NCBI GenBank assembly: GCA_016801885.1
Contig: CM028894.1
Location: 9,307,241 to 9,371,240 of the forward strand
Reading direction: 5' to 3'
Length of the DNA: 64,000 nt
Source of the DNA: Toxotes chatareus
Lineage: Eukaryota > Chordata > Actinopteri > Toxotidae
The notes under the pieces are model-generated. The model saw only the letters and a list, made by a program, of their open reading frames with translations. It had not been told where the DNA came from and ran no database searches. Below are positions 49,301-58,171 of this stretch, in pieces; within the stretch, counting starts at the first letter, position 1, and every line of letters starts with the position of its first letter. Both the position numbers and the translations under genes were made by a program.

Positions 49301-50861
49301 ACATGGCTAATTCACTCTGCCAGGTGTATCTCAAGCGATTGCTCTCCGTAACAACAGTTGCTATGGTGACCCATATTTCCGCACTGCTCCAGGTTAAGTT
49401 GCCCTCAGGACAAGATCTATAATTTCACAGAGAGGAACCATAAAACTGAATGGAAATCAGTTTGCTCTTGATTTCTGAGAAACTCTGAGGTTGTATCTTT
49501 TGCATATCAGCATTTCACAAGCCTCCGCGCTTCAATCACGCTGTCAGCCACAGAAGAAACCAGTGAAATATGCTAGCAGAGTGTTTAAATGGGACCTGCA
49601 CATTTTCTCGTTGCACATGTCCTGATAAACAAGCATCAATGGGAGTGGGAGGAGTGATTCTCTCACCTGGGACTTGGCTTCCCCTTGGCCTCACAGTGGA
49701 TGACAATGTTCTCCCGTGGATCAAAGATGTAATCCTTTGGGGACTGTAGCGTTATAGTGGGTGGCTGGGGCACTGGAGAAACATGAATAAAAGCATAGTT
49801 CAGACACACACATAAGACAAATATCACTATGTAAACACAGCACACTGGAACTTGCATATTCAAGCCGAGGATGTGCAAGCATCATGCAACAAGCATTCCC
49901 ATTCAGTCAACAATCGAGTCATCTGGAGCTGAAACACTCACTGCAAACAGAGCGGCAATGGCTATCTTCAAACCTGATCTGAAAACAGGCAACTTACCAT
50001 TCTGTGAACATACATATTGAGCAGCACTCCAAAACAAGCAAGCCACTTTATATGGCAACAGTGATGAAATGACTGCATGCACAACTAATATTGCTCAAAC
50101 CCACACAAAGACAAATTCCTAAGTTCTAAGAGCAAAAACTCCACACTAGAAGTCACTGCCAACTTACATCCTTCCAGTACTTTAGCTTTTTGTCCACCAT
50201 GACACGCCGTACCACAGTGGCAGAATATTGAGGAAAGGTGTTAGTTTTTGCAAGGAGTAAACAGCAGGTTCAGGTGAAATTGTTGCGCTTTCAGGTACTT
50301 TTAAGCATTTGATTGCGCCTGCCTGGAGTTTGGTAAGGACAAGCTTTCCTACTTTTTTGGAAGTGCCACTGTGAAGCAGGTGCAATAAATGCAAGAAAAG
50401 TAGTTGAAAACATTAAAATTTCACATAGGATGTGAAAATATTACAGTAAACAGACTTCCTCCAAAATTTGATTGCTTTTCATAACTAAAAAAAAATAAAA
50501 CACCATCCCATGCTGAAACATGCAACGCTAAATTACAAGAAAACCCCTGGTGCCCAGTGCAGTTTTCTGCAGCTCATCTAAAGCCCTTTTTTGCAGGTCA
50601 TAGAAGCTATAAATCATTTTTCCTCTCAAAATGAAACTGTTGAATGAAATTTCTAGATGGCATGAAAGGTTTCCTTAGTTTACAGAAGTGAAATATCATG
50701 TCCTTTATTAATGCTCAGTGTGTCATGTCATATTGTTAAGGATGATACTTACGATCAAGAGGCACTTCTAGCGCTGAAATCACGTGACTCAGGAATATCA
50801 ACAGCACAGCTCCGAAGCCCGGCACCCACTTCTTTTTCTTGTCCATGTTTGGGTGTGTCAT
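34151..50861 (-). CDS. nrcam: Neuronal cell adhesion molecule NrCAM (L1 family), complete coding region
   Basis: Coding blocks in order: 50753-50861, 50168-50185, 49667-49772, 48883-49076, 48547-48669, 48049-48219, 47493-47549, 46448-46559, 46154-46338, 45535-45666, 45202-45345, 44978-45089, 44712-44878, 44473-44620, 44252-44376, 43824-43853, 42855-42956, 42412-42609, 42239-42309, 41722-41947, 40826-40941, 39780-39987, 39032-39154, 38723-38899, 38467-38499, 37761-37826, 36989-37111, 36714-36869, 36099-36230, 35925-36003, 35309-35320, 34151-34385. Total 3990 nt, phases continuous, 1329 residues (1307 without the 66-nt exon; human about 1304). Layout: leader, Ig1-6 (43-634), FNIII 1-5 (645-1177), transmembrane (about 1191-1212), tail of about 115 residues with FIGQY (ankyrin binding) and C-terminal NSFV (PDZ ligand). 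The NSFV end and EFYG-type linker separate it from neurofascin, L1 and CHL1. It acts in axon guidance and node assembly. The exact a/b paralogue is undecided. Confidence 0.97.
35309..35320 (-). CDS. nrcam: nrcam 12-nt mini-exon (RSME, equivalent of the L1 RSLE exon)
   Basis: GTCTATGGAGAG between TTTAG and GTAAGA. With the flanking split codons it adds RSME after EY, giving YRSM, a YxxPhi endocytosis signal like YRSL of neuronal L1. Skipping gives EYSD instead. The upstream T10 tract is separated from the exon by a G-rich segment. Confidence 0.88.
35925..36003 (-). CDS. nrcam: nrcam exon: proximal cytoplasmic tail
   Basis: VKEKEDAHQDPEIQPMKEDD, GTFGEY. Phase 2 out (AG), allowing either the 12-nt exon or the last exon to follow. 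Confidence 0.96.
36099..36230 (-). CDS. nrcam: nrcam exon: membrane-proximal stalk and transmembrane segment
   Basis: VPSRQVDIATQG, then WFIGLMCAIALLILVLLIVC (helix), then FIKRNKGGKYP with basic stop-transfer residues. Almost identical to vertebrate NrCAM. Confidence 0.97.
36714..36869 (-). CDS. nrcam: nrcam exon: FNIII-5, second half
   Basis: KEDWKKELVNSSHSHMIKGL, PGMSYKVRLVARDPADPTVH. Symmetric phase 1 on both sides, so the FNIII-5 pair can be skipped as in mammals. Confidence 0.93.
36989..37111 (-). CDS. nrcam: nrcam exon: FNIII-5, first half
   Basis: APPVGPAFGTVNTSVSEDGA, VISWEYFGHHKNVYVEYIVE. WEYEGPEHVNFYVEY is the human counterpart. Confidence 0.93.
37761..37826 (-). CDS. nrcam: Candidate nrcam 66-nt Pro/Thr-rich cassette exon
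   Basis: Acceptor CATGTTCTTTCAG is strong. The following 66 nt read GPTEPPHPTSPITQSLHPPF then HK and exit by GTACAA, keeping phase 1. No counterpart that I know of exists in human NrCAM, although neurofascin has a mucin-like segment between its FNIII domains. Other donors further along are possible because the frame stays open. Confidence 0.45.
38467..38499 (-). CDS. nrcam: nrcam 33-nt exon: FNIII-4 to FNIII-5 linker
   Basis: TRIQPTVETGK, corresponding to the GILPPDVGAGK linker of human NrCAM. Strong pyrimidine-rich acceptor (TTCTCTCTGAAG), donor GTAACC; symmetric phase 1. Confidence 0.8.
38723..38899 (-). CDS. nrcam: nrcam exon: FNIII-4, second half
   Basis: NTTNELGPAKVMTFLANETT, MLYKFYLSAKTIKGSGPTIT, EEAFTAMDT. 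Confidence 0.95.
39032..39154 (-). CDS. nrcam: nrcam exon: FNIII-4, first half
   Basis: PGPPSFLNVLNPGLDSLTLE, WGPPIKNNGRLTGYTLKYQP. Acceptor GTTTTCAG. Confidence 0.95.
39780..39987 (-). CDS. nrcam: nrcam exon: FNIII-3, second half
   Basis: VYYRRDRGLHETEEETDQQE, SGNRSEGRLPGLQPYSLYSL, GEGPPSPSKTFETPEG. The basic protease-site cluster of mammalian NrCAM (about RNRR) is reduced here to RRDR. Confidence 0.95.
40826..40941 (-). CDS. nrcam: nrcam exon: FNIII-3, first half
   Basis: APDSVQIMVHNSTLAEVHWE, SVRGKLQGYK. Matches NSTLAEVHWDPVP of NrCAM. Donor GTATTA. Confidence 0.95.
41147..41645 (+). repeat. Intronic direct duplication, copy A
   Basis: In the nrcam intron between FNIII-2 and FNIII-3. 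Starts CAACACATATTGACTGAATT and ends TTTTTCACATTTTAGTGATT. Nearly identical to 43201-43641 apart from about 58 extra bases near 41450-41510 and scattered substitutions. Confidence 0.9.
41722..41947 (-). CDS. nrcam: nrcam exon: FNIII-2, second part
   Basis: PLTGFQSNGPGLEYRVQWKR, TGTPTFVPYEIKVQALNDYG, VIGYSGEG. Very close to NrCAM. Confidence 0.96.
42239..42309 (-). CDS. nrcam: nrcam exon: FNIII-2, first part
   Basis: APDENPSDVQGVGTEAGNLV and ISWT, 71 nt, ending at phase 0 before GTAAGC. The exon pattern equals that of FNIII-2 in cntn1 (also 71 nt). Confidence 0.93.
42412..42609 (-). CDS. nrcam: nrcam exon: FNIII-1, second half
   Basis: KFLIQYEDLLHQPGVWINLT, TTAQLNLSPYVYYSFRVLAL, QPSHQYRTNPA. 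Confidence 0.95.
42855..42956 (-). CDS. nrcam: nrcam exon: FNIII-1, first half
   Basis: KPDPPSDLELTDQTERTVQL, TWIPGDEHNSPTQ. The acceptor TTTGCAG is clear. Confidence 0.95.
43201..43641 (+). repeat. Intronic direct duplication, copy B
   Basis: In the nrcam intron before FNIII-1. Same ends and order as the copy at 41147-41645, 2.05 kb away. Just upstream (43171-43200) a further partial unit (TTCACTTTGAAGCATGCTGT) repeats its start. Confidence 0.9.
43824..43853 (-). CDS. nrcam: nrcam 30-nt exon: Ig6-FNIII-1 hinge
   Basis: EATPTPAIAY, aligning with APTPTPAPVYD of human NrCAM. Acceptor TCGCAG, donor GTAAAC. Symmetric phase 1: a frame-neutral cassette that alters hinge length. Confidence 0.82.
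44252..44376 (-). CDS. nrcam: nrcam exon: Ig6, second half
   Basis: DSLTIKNVTDEDRGTYTCIM, NTTLDQDSASAMLTVV. Phase 2 in, 1 out. Confidence 0.95.
44473..44620 (-). CDS. nrcam: nrcam exon: Ig6, first half
   Basis: EPTRILKQPEYRVVQRGMSA, VFECKVKHDPSLIPTMTWLK, GELPDDE. Matches the KQPEYAVVQRG segment of NrCAM. Confidence 0.96.
44712..44878 (-). CDS. nrcam: nrcam exon: Ig5, second half
   Basis: YVIHENGTLEIHVAQPLNSG and YTCIATNNLGIKENHVFLEV. Acceptor CTGTGCAG. Confidence 0.96.
44978..45089 (-). CDS. nrcam: nrcam exon: Ig5, first half
   Basis: AEPPRVLTPPDRVYQVITNN, then LLHCSSFGSPIPTIT; the split tryptophan codon continues in the next exon. Confidence 0.95.
45202..45345 (-). CDS. nrcam: nrcam exon: Ig4, second half
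   Basis: VILSNVQSGSSAVYQCNASN and EFGYLMANAFVNVL, a hallmark L1-family stretch. Confidence 0.96.
45535..45666 (-). CDS. nrcam: nrcam exon: Ig4, first half
   Basis: AAPFWVSAPRNLILAPNETG, ILTCRVSGEPKPKISWFVNG. AAPYW is the conserved Ig4 start in L1 proteins. Confidence 0.96.
45845..45955 (-). mobile_element. tRNA-derived SINE in an nrcam intron
   Basis: On the minus strand: TGGTGCAGTGGTTAGCACTG (A-box-like, plus 45933-45943), then TTGCCTCACAGCAAGAGGGT and GGTTCGAACCC (B box, plus 45888-45898), followed by a GTTTCCTCCCACA tail. This head is very common in teleost genomes. Confidence 0.7.
46154..46338 (-). CDS. nrcam: nrcam exon: Ig3, second half
   Basis: PTPDISWQKDGGELPSSRAS, FEKTLKISDVNEADAGNYRC and NNLGTAHHIIKVTVK. 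Confidence 0.96.
46448..46559 (-). CDS. nrcam: nrcam exon: Ig3, first half
   Basis: DNPEGERRPGFMLPLGPTST and RGETLELECIAEG. Phase 1 in, 2 out. Confidence 0.94.
47493..47549 (-). CDS. nrcam: nrcam 57-nt exon: Ig2-Ig3 linker
   Basis: Encodes METMNKTEAALYNITDFYS, aligning with the DELNDTIAANLSDTEFYG linker exon of human NrCAM. Two N-glycosylation sequons (NKT, NIT). Symmetric phase 1, so it can be skipped in frame. Confidence 0.88.
48049..48219 (-). CDS. nrcam: nrcam exon: Ig2, second half
   Basis: KRVSQALNGDLYFSNVLRED and YICYARFPHTQTIQQKQPIS, close to human NrCAM throughout. Confidence 0.96.
48547..48669 (-). CDS. nrcam: nrcam exon: Ig2, first half
   Basis: RSPLWSKERNEAITVQMGVS, then LQCRPPAGLPPPVIFWMDN. 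Phase 1 in and out. Confidence 0.95.
48883..49076 (-). CDS. nrcam: nrcam exon: Ig1, second half
   Basis: SFSWTRNGTHFEVEKDSKVL, then YEGTYQCTAHNEHGTAVSNN. Acceptor TCTCAG; donor GTAAGA. Confidence 0.96.
49667..49772 (-). CDS. nrcam: nrcam exon: Ig1, first half
   Basis: PQPPTITLQSPKDYIFDPRE, then NIVIHCEAKGKPSP; essentially the NrCAM Ig1 start. Acceptor TTTCTCCAG; phase 2 out. Confidence 0.96.
50168..50185 (-). CDS. nrcam: nrcam 18-nt microexon (PKVLEG)
   Basis: CTAAAGTACTGGAAGGAT between AG and GTAAGT gives PKVLEG, corresponding to PKLLED of human NrCAM at the same place, so homology fixes the exon. It keeps phase 1. The upstream intron has almost no pyrimidine tract, suggesting regulated inclusion; a 12-nt version using the internal AG is also in frame. 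Confidence 0.72.
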
Positions 50862-50899
50862 GATGAAAACCCTTTTTCCAGATTCAGCAGTAGAAGACA
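50753..50899 (-). CDS. nrcam: nrcam exon: start codon and signal peptide
   Basis: Coding from 50861. MTHPNMDKKKKWVPGFGAVL, then LIFLSHVISALEVPLD; the second half is nearly identical to vertebrate NrCAM leaders (MISALEVPLD). The second ATG (residue 6) has a better context and is an alternative start. Acceptor CTGTAG at 50900-50905. Confidence 0.9.
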
Positions 50900-51394
50900 C
50901 TACAGAGTGGTACAACAAATGATGAAAAACATACGTTACTTTGTGGGTTACTTAACGTTTTAACTCATTTCATAGATTTATTTTGGCTGCGTGAATCAGA
51001 AGATAAGTATGCATGCAAGTATAAAAGTACACCCTCACATATATGCATAGTTATAAAAAGGTTTTAAAATGCTGTAAGTGTATATATATGTATCTAAGAT
51101 TAGTCCATGAAAAAGAATGGTATGGATACACAGATATAAATATTTAGTCTGAACTACAATGGAAAGTTTACATTGACGCATTTTTCTATGAAGTTTACCG
51201 ACATTCTTTGGGGTTCAACATCCAAAGTAGGATGTTTAGGTCATGCATTGCAAGTGGCCCGTCTGTTGGATAGCCCATCATTCTGCCAATGTAAAGACTT
51301 TGGCAGGAGAAGTCAAAACAAACTTGATTTCAGTCTCTGTAACTTAAACAACTTGTGAATTGTGCACTTGTCCATCCTCTCTCCTGTCATTTAC

Positions 51395-51412
51395 CTTCTA
51401 GTGTTGGAGCAC
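51395..51412 (-). other. nrcam: Possible 18-nt nrcam 5'UTR exon
   Basis: Minus-strand TCTCTTTATAG | 18 nt | GTAAATG forms a good acceptor-donor pair 0.5 kb upstream of the start-codon exon. The 18 nt include an in-frame-independent stop (TAG) and no ATG, so it would be untranslated. Only the splice-site pair supports it. Confidence 0.25.
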
Positions 51413-52799
51413 CTATAAAGAGACACAGTAGCTTCTCATAAGCATGTGTAGACTCAAACACACTTCATTTTATAACACTAGGCTTTTGAAGTGTAGGAGC
51501 TTCCAAAATCCATTGCATGTTATATTATAGAGAGAAGACATACACTTATGTTTAGGTGGACTTTGAAGTTGAAGTTATTTGGTGCTAGCTGTGTGCACAT
51601 TTGCAGATAGCCACAGATCACTAAAACATCCCATGTGCACTGCACTGCCATGCCTAACACGTGCTTGCCTGTAAACATATGGCATGTGAGTGCACTCGAC
51701 CAGAACAATCACAACTCTGCCGCAGATACAGCAGCGCACAGATTGGCACATGCATGCCCAAACACACCGCATTAGTGAAAATATTCTTGTCAGTGTGTCA
51801 TATGGCTCAAGTTACACATGAGTGCAGACCCAGAAGCGCTAGCTTCTGTTGCGTAGCGCATAACAAAGAGACACAGACTGATATGTACAGCCGTTACGAA
51901 CACACAGAACCATGTTGGCATCAATGGGCTCTTGTTAACTGCACCATGGGGAGCAGGAAATTATGTGTGTTTGTTTTTTCCCTTTCATGTCCTCTGTCTT
52001 GCAGCGTGTATAAGCCTCTGTCACATGAATTTGCAGGCATTCATTTATTCAAAAATTGGTAATATATCACAGCACCAGTGGCAATTAAACACTCCTGTGC
52101 ATATACTGGTTTTGATTAATGTCTGTCTTCTGCAGGATATACATGCTGGCCTGTCCAATACAGGAAGATGAACATAATATCTAATAATATTGAGTCAGAT
52201 TTTAGCTCCATAATTATTAATGTTCACGTTTATTCAAGAAAATTAATTCTCAAACTAGACTAAATTACTTTTTGAAATATACAGGTTTTCCATAGTATGA
52301 GCTGGATGAACCAAAGTTGCCAGTGGGTGACAGTAACTCCTGTCAGCAGCCTGAGGTGGAGCAGTGAGCTGCTGTCAGGTAAATGGCTCAGTCCATCCTG
52401 ACGTCTTCATTATTCATGCCCAGCACATGCATCCTTGCACACACATTGTAGACACATGTGCACACATATGCACAGTGCACATACCAAAAGAGACTGACTT
52501 GCACACAGGATGATCAAATCTTCAGAGGCATCAGGCTCATGGCTAAATTCAGGCCAGTTGCATCTCTACTCTGCTGGAGAGGAAGAATGTCTGATGACAT
52601 AGGGACAGTGTGGTAGTGAACACACACTCAGAAAGCAGTGTGTCAGAAATTATCCAGCTGAGCTAGGCAGCGTGTGAGCTGATACCCCAGGACACAGCTA
52701 ATTACACCGACACATCCTATTGGATATTACTCTCACTAGTTAATCGAGAGGGAGGACAATGGAGAGAGTGAGAGAGAGAAAGAGAAGAAGAGAGCAACA

Positions 52800-53050
52800 C
52801 AGCTGCATGCATTAGATGCAGGCCATGCATGTTAACTCTTCTAATCTCATTGTGGAAAAGGCAATATGATATCATGCAAATGTAATGGCCCATCTACAGA
52901 TTAATTACAGTAATGCTCTGTGCTGCTGCAGCAAAAATTGCCTCCCCACAGCGACAGTGGCCATATTAGGCCTTGCTAGACCTCAGGCCATTTTTTTCTC
53001 AGACAGTGAAGCCCATTCACCTGCTTCAGCTTCTTATAAGTGGGACTTTA
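52800..53050. promoter_or_regulatory. Candidate regulatory block upstream of nrcam
   Basis: Complex, non-repetitive sequence holding a perfect octamer ATGCAAAT (52874-52881), a homeodomain-type TTAATTA (52901-52907) and a consensus CArG box CCATATTAGG (52961-52970) within 100 bp. Function is inferred from motif clustering only. Confidence 0.3.
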
Positions 53051-56000
53051 GTCTACATGGTAATGAGTGACAAAAAGAGAAGGGAAGACAGATGATAGAG
53101 ACTGATGAAAAAAAAAAATGGAGACATTCAAGAAAGTACAGAGAATGGGGAGGAAAAGGAAAGAGGAATTCTACGGCTGGAGGGAAGAGTGTGATAGGAG
53201 ATGTGTAAAGAATATAACAATGTTTGAAAATAAATCATAACAATTCTTTTTTTTTTTTGTAGTAAGCAAAATGGTCAGGCTCAAGCAGACATTGCCTCAA
53301 ATGGTTCCTAATAAAGGAAACAATGTGATTTAAGTCAGTGGTTTGTGAAATTGCCCTTAACGCAAAAGTCTGACAATTTGGGGGATATTTCTATTCACTT
53401 TCTGGTGGTGATTTGAGACCCTTTAGGTTTTGTACTGATTAAAAAAACAGGATAAAACATGTTTATTAGTGAGTTTTTTAAGGGGTGGCAAGCAAAAAAA
53501 AAAAATCCCCCAACAAATATAACTCTTCATTTGTCATCTGTTATTTTCCTGTGTCTGACCTGGGTCACATCTCCAGAGAGGCAGAGATTAACTGCTTGAG
53601 GGTTAAAAAAACAAAAAAAACAAAACATAGCCAGACAACTCCCTCAGCAAAGACACAAACAGAAAACAGACACACTTACATAAAATTAGCTGCCATGTGC
53701 AAATGTCAACATCTCCATATTTCAGCAGCTAGAATGTCACTGAGTGTTAAGCGGCATAAATTGCTTAGACATTCATGTTGTTGGAAATACATCACCACCT
53801 TTGATTTGCATGATCGTGCACCACAAAATTGAACTTTAACCCTTAAGGGAAGAAATACTCTTTCATACCTGTTCATAGTGTGGTCAAAAAAATGTGTTAA
53901 TGTTGTTTTTGAAGCCTGCTGAGTAAATTTACCATAGCTAAAAGCTAAGCCATGAGGCTGTACTGTGCAGTGGGGAGGAAGACATTTCTCTGGCAGCAAT
54001 AAGGGTGCCACAGAAGCACAATTACCCACGCAGCACAACATTCATCCTAAAGCTAAATGTGGAAAAAAAAAACATTCCTATTGCTAATTTTCTCACAGGG
54101 CACAGACAAAGAGACCAAAGATAATGATGACAAAGAGGACTCAAAGGAGGATGAGTGGGAAGACTTTGGCTTGTGGGCAGGACATCTCTCATCTACTTCT
54201 TTCCTCTTCTCACTGACTCAGGGGTCAAAGCCCAGAGGTCAAAGAGTCGCCCCGCAGCTCTGCCTATATGTCTTGATAACTCTATCCTGCTCTTTCTCTT
54301 TCTTTCACTTCCTGCCTTCCTTCCTCTATTTCACTTAGTCATTTTGTGTTCTGCAATTCATCCTTAGACCAAGCCCATAAGCACAGCGCAGTCTGTATGT
54401 CAAGCCGATCGCAATAATTTCTCAATCTCACTAAGGTCTTTGATGTTACAGCACATTTGAGCATTTACAGTAGCTGACAGTCATTTTCTGCAGAGCGATC
54501 GGGGAGGTGTTCAGTGTATCTTTTCAAATGACATTTTTATGGACTGTAATGGCAGATGTCCTCTCGCCCATGCTATGTCTCTGCCCTCAGAAAGTCAATG
54601 CAAACCCTCATCTCCTCATACACTGCGTGAAGTAATGTGTGGTGTGAGTTTGCAATGATACACTAGGAGTCTTCATTAAAGGATGAATCAATATTCCACA
54701 GTTCCATTCAGAAACCCTTAACACTGCAGCAAACCACGGTTACATAAGCACCTATAGAAAATGTACTTCAGCTGTGAGGTCGCAAACCAACTACGTTTCT
54801 GAATTAATCCACTCTGTGTGTGTGCCCATTCACACCACACACCAACCAGCCTGTAACCTGGATCCATTCCCTGTTTCGCTTTGTGCATGTGGACCAAGCT
54901 GAGCACTAAGTCAAACCATTAAATACTTTTATCTCAGTGTACTGTGTGTGTGATGGTGTCTGTGTTTTGTCTGCCTTTAAAAAAGCTGGAGCTTTGAAAA
55001 GAGTTTGTTTTGGACGTTGTTGGGCCTTTTTTTTTCAGTCTTTTGAAATGATTCTGTACAGGAATGTTTCCTCTCATTGAAAAACAACATCCTTGTGTTG
55101 TCTTAGGGGTAAACAGCTGCTCTTTACATTTGAAACTAAAAACATAGCAGAAAGGACATTTTAGAAAACATGCCTATTTGTTTTCTTACATAATGTTAGA
55201 TGAGATGTTTGACGGCGAACAATTACGAGCAACTTGTAAAATTTTCTATACTGCAACTCTCTCAACACGCAGACTTATTAGAGAGATCACCCAATGATGG
55301 ATTGGACAACCCCTGTGAAAACAAACGGTGCCTTTCAGCCACCTCTTTTGATTTGACGGTAAACTTGTATTTGTTCTCTCAGAGAAATGACCCTGCATGG
55401 ATAAAAGCAGTCACTATGAGAGCCAGCTTCTCTCAACAACAACACAGAATGACGTGAAGTTCGCTGACACAAACCTAACAGTCCTCCTGCCTCTCAGTTT
55501 GCAAACCCTGAAGCAAAGTGCTAAGTTGGTCACTCCACAGCCTTCAGTCACACTGAGAGACACTGAGAGATGACAGCCTGACTAGACAGATGAGGGATGA
55601 AGCAAAAGGAGGCAGGAAGAGAATTAGGGGGAGGGATGAAAACACAGTCACATCAAATCACAGTGACAGAGATATTTCTGAGACAATAGACTGAGTTGGA
55701 CTGCTTTTAGCAAGACTGTACTGGAGTGTATGCTCTCTGTTGCATCTCAGTGCACACACAAATCACGATTTAGACATAAAAATACCAATGCCACACTGAC
55801 ATGATGCACAGGTTGTATAACACAACTTGCAGTCTGTTGTGAAATTAAATTTAACAGTTCTACTTTCTTCACAGGCCGAGATTTCTCTCATTTAGAGCAA
55901 CGTGCATCGTAACACACTGACCAGACTACACTGAACTGCAGCTGCCTTCTTGCAATTTGAGTGTCTCCAGTAACCAGGTCACTAGAATAGGAGCTCTGAG

Positions 56001-57949
56001 CCATGAGAGTTCCCACAAACACACGGAGAGGAACTGAAGCCTCAATGTGAAGCCACCGTAACGGCCACTTCACCGCTGACATTTGAGAAAGCAGACTTTT
56101 CACATTTGTTATTCAGCTGTGGCTTTCCACAGTAGGCAATATGCATCTGAACTTCTCTCAAAATGCCTTTCAAAGCTGTGACAACAACAAGTAGTAGTTG
56201 AACCAAAAAGCCAAGCTCCCTGACTGCTCTGTCTCTTGTTCCCCTGATCTCCCGTTTTCTCTCCATCCTTGACAAACCTGCATCAAGTGGCCAGTCTTCT
56301 ATGAACAAAGGCCATTGTAAGGTGAGAAAACAGCTCTACATCTTCGGGGCAAAGCCATGACTGGACTTTTTGATCTGGAAGGAAAATAAGAGGTGGCATT
56401 GCCTCACTAATCCACTTTGATAAATGGTGATCCATTCATGCTCGCTTCATATCTTTTTACAGACTTAAGTATTATTTACTAAAACACATTTATGCAGCAG
56501 ACAATAGATGGATAATGTTGCACTTTCCATCACCTTGGAAGGTAAGAAGAGACTAATGAGGGATGGGAATAAAGGATTCACTCTCAAACTAAAGTGAAGT
56601 TATGCGAGGTGTTATACAAAGTGTATTTTCTGTCAAACAAATATTTGACACTGGGAAATGTAGAGGCAAGGTGTGGAGTTCATTGTAAAAAGCACAATAG
56701 CTTAGTGAGGATGAGGTAATGGCATACTTGTGTTACTTGTGTTATTTCCAGGGAAATGTTATACTCATAAGATCATGACATTCTTGGACATTTGGCCAGT
56801 AAATGGTTTGATAGTTTGATAATAGCACTTCAGTGGGCTTTGCCCTCTTCTGCCCAGGTTTCCTCGTCAAAATTAGAGCCAGTAACTCTCCAGTCACTGC
56901 TTAATTTGAGAGAGCCTCATGATTTAACCGCTGACTTCATCAGAAGCTGCCCGCTGTGTTGGAAGTTATTGTAAGAGGAGCTTTCCCCACACTAACACCA
57001 CTTCTTTGCAGTGAAAATACAGAACTGGCAGCCTCTTTGTCTCCAATAGCCCCCAAACCGGATCACACACAACCGCCTAATCAAAACAAACTATCTCAGC
57101 CTCTTTTTTTTGTACGTATATACACACACACAAACACACAGGGCCTTCCCTTTTTGGGGTCAGTTATTCTAGCACCATCCGCAGAATCCCTCAGCGCCTG
57201 CTTTTCTCTGAGGCTTTGTGAAGTGCTGATGGTCAGCATGCGCCAGGCCATGCCTCTCCCCCATCTACAACCACCCCACGGGGGCTATTGTCCTTCATGT
57301 TGTTTACCACTGGGATAACGCTGAAGTGGCACGGGTGTTCTAGGGCACAAGGTGACACCTCAGCCAATAAAGGATGTGGCCACAGTTTAACTGCATCGCA
57401 TATGTGTAGTATGATGGAAATGACGGAAAAGAAAATGTACACGTACATGATGGGAAAGTTTGGTTCACAACGGGCAAGAGAGAGTGTCATCTGCATGAGT
57501 GCCAAAAAGCTAATTCAAAGATAGTTTAATTTATAACCAACTCAAAATTCAACCCCACTGCAGCAAATTCCCATGCATCTCTATGCACTCTTAAATTCCT
57601 GAGATGAATAGCCTGACCCTAACAAAATAAAAGGAGTATCTTATTATCATTTCCTGTTCCACTTCTTCCATGACATGGAAAGTGAGGATCCCTGCCTTTC
57701 TATGAACTTCACATCTTTGCTCCAGGCACAGTCAGGCGGGGAGAAAAGAGGAAGGGTAGGAGACCTCAGACAGAGGAGCTGTCACACCCGCTGCCTGATC
57801 AAGGGTTGTTAACACAAACTGCTGCATTCGTCAAGTGGAAAAAAACAAGAACACCTGCTTCGAAAGGGCTAAAAAAAAAGAACAAATAAACACATTTTAT
57901 AGTGTACTTTACTTATTTTAAAGTAGGAACACAAAAAATACTGGTGTTT

Positions 57950-57995
57950 GACAAACTAAGGACAGTGTACTGATGTACATAGTCCTTAGTTTGTC
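57950..57995. repeat. Inverted repeat, 14-bp arms
   Basis: GACAAACTAAGGAC (57950-57963) is the exact reverse complement of GTCCTTAGTTTGTC (57982-57995), with an 18-nt loop. Confidence 0.9.
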
Positions 57996-58147
57996 CTTTA
58001 AAATATAGGAAACTAATATTCAGTTTGATTTATTAATTAAAACTGTAAACTGTGGTCGTTTCAAAACCTTTAAGAGGCTTACACAATCAAACTGAAGAGA
58101 CTGTGATAACTGCTCAAAAACAAAGCACTGGACCCATCCATGTGTGA

Positions 58148-58171
58148 CCCTAACCCTAACCCCTAACCCTA
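58148..58171. repeat. Interstitial telomere-like tract
   Basis: Four CCCTAA-type units (CCCTAACCCTAACCCCTAAC and CCTA), one with an extra C. Confidence 0.85.

Noticed and set aside
51661..52062. 133-codon plus-strand frame, Cys/His-rich
   Set aside because: No family resemblance, no conserved spacing of cysteines and no exon context; treated as noise.
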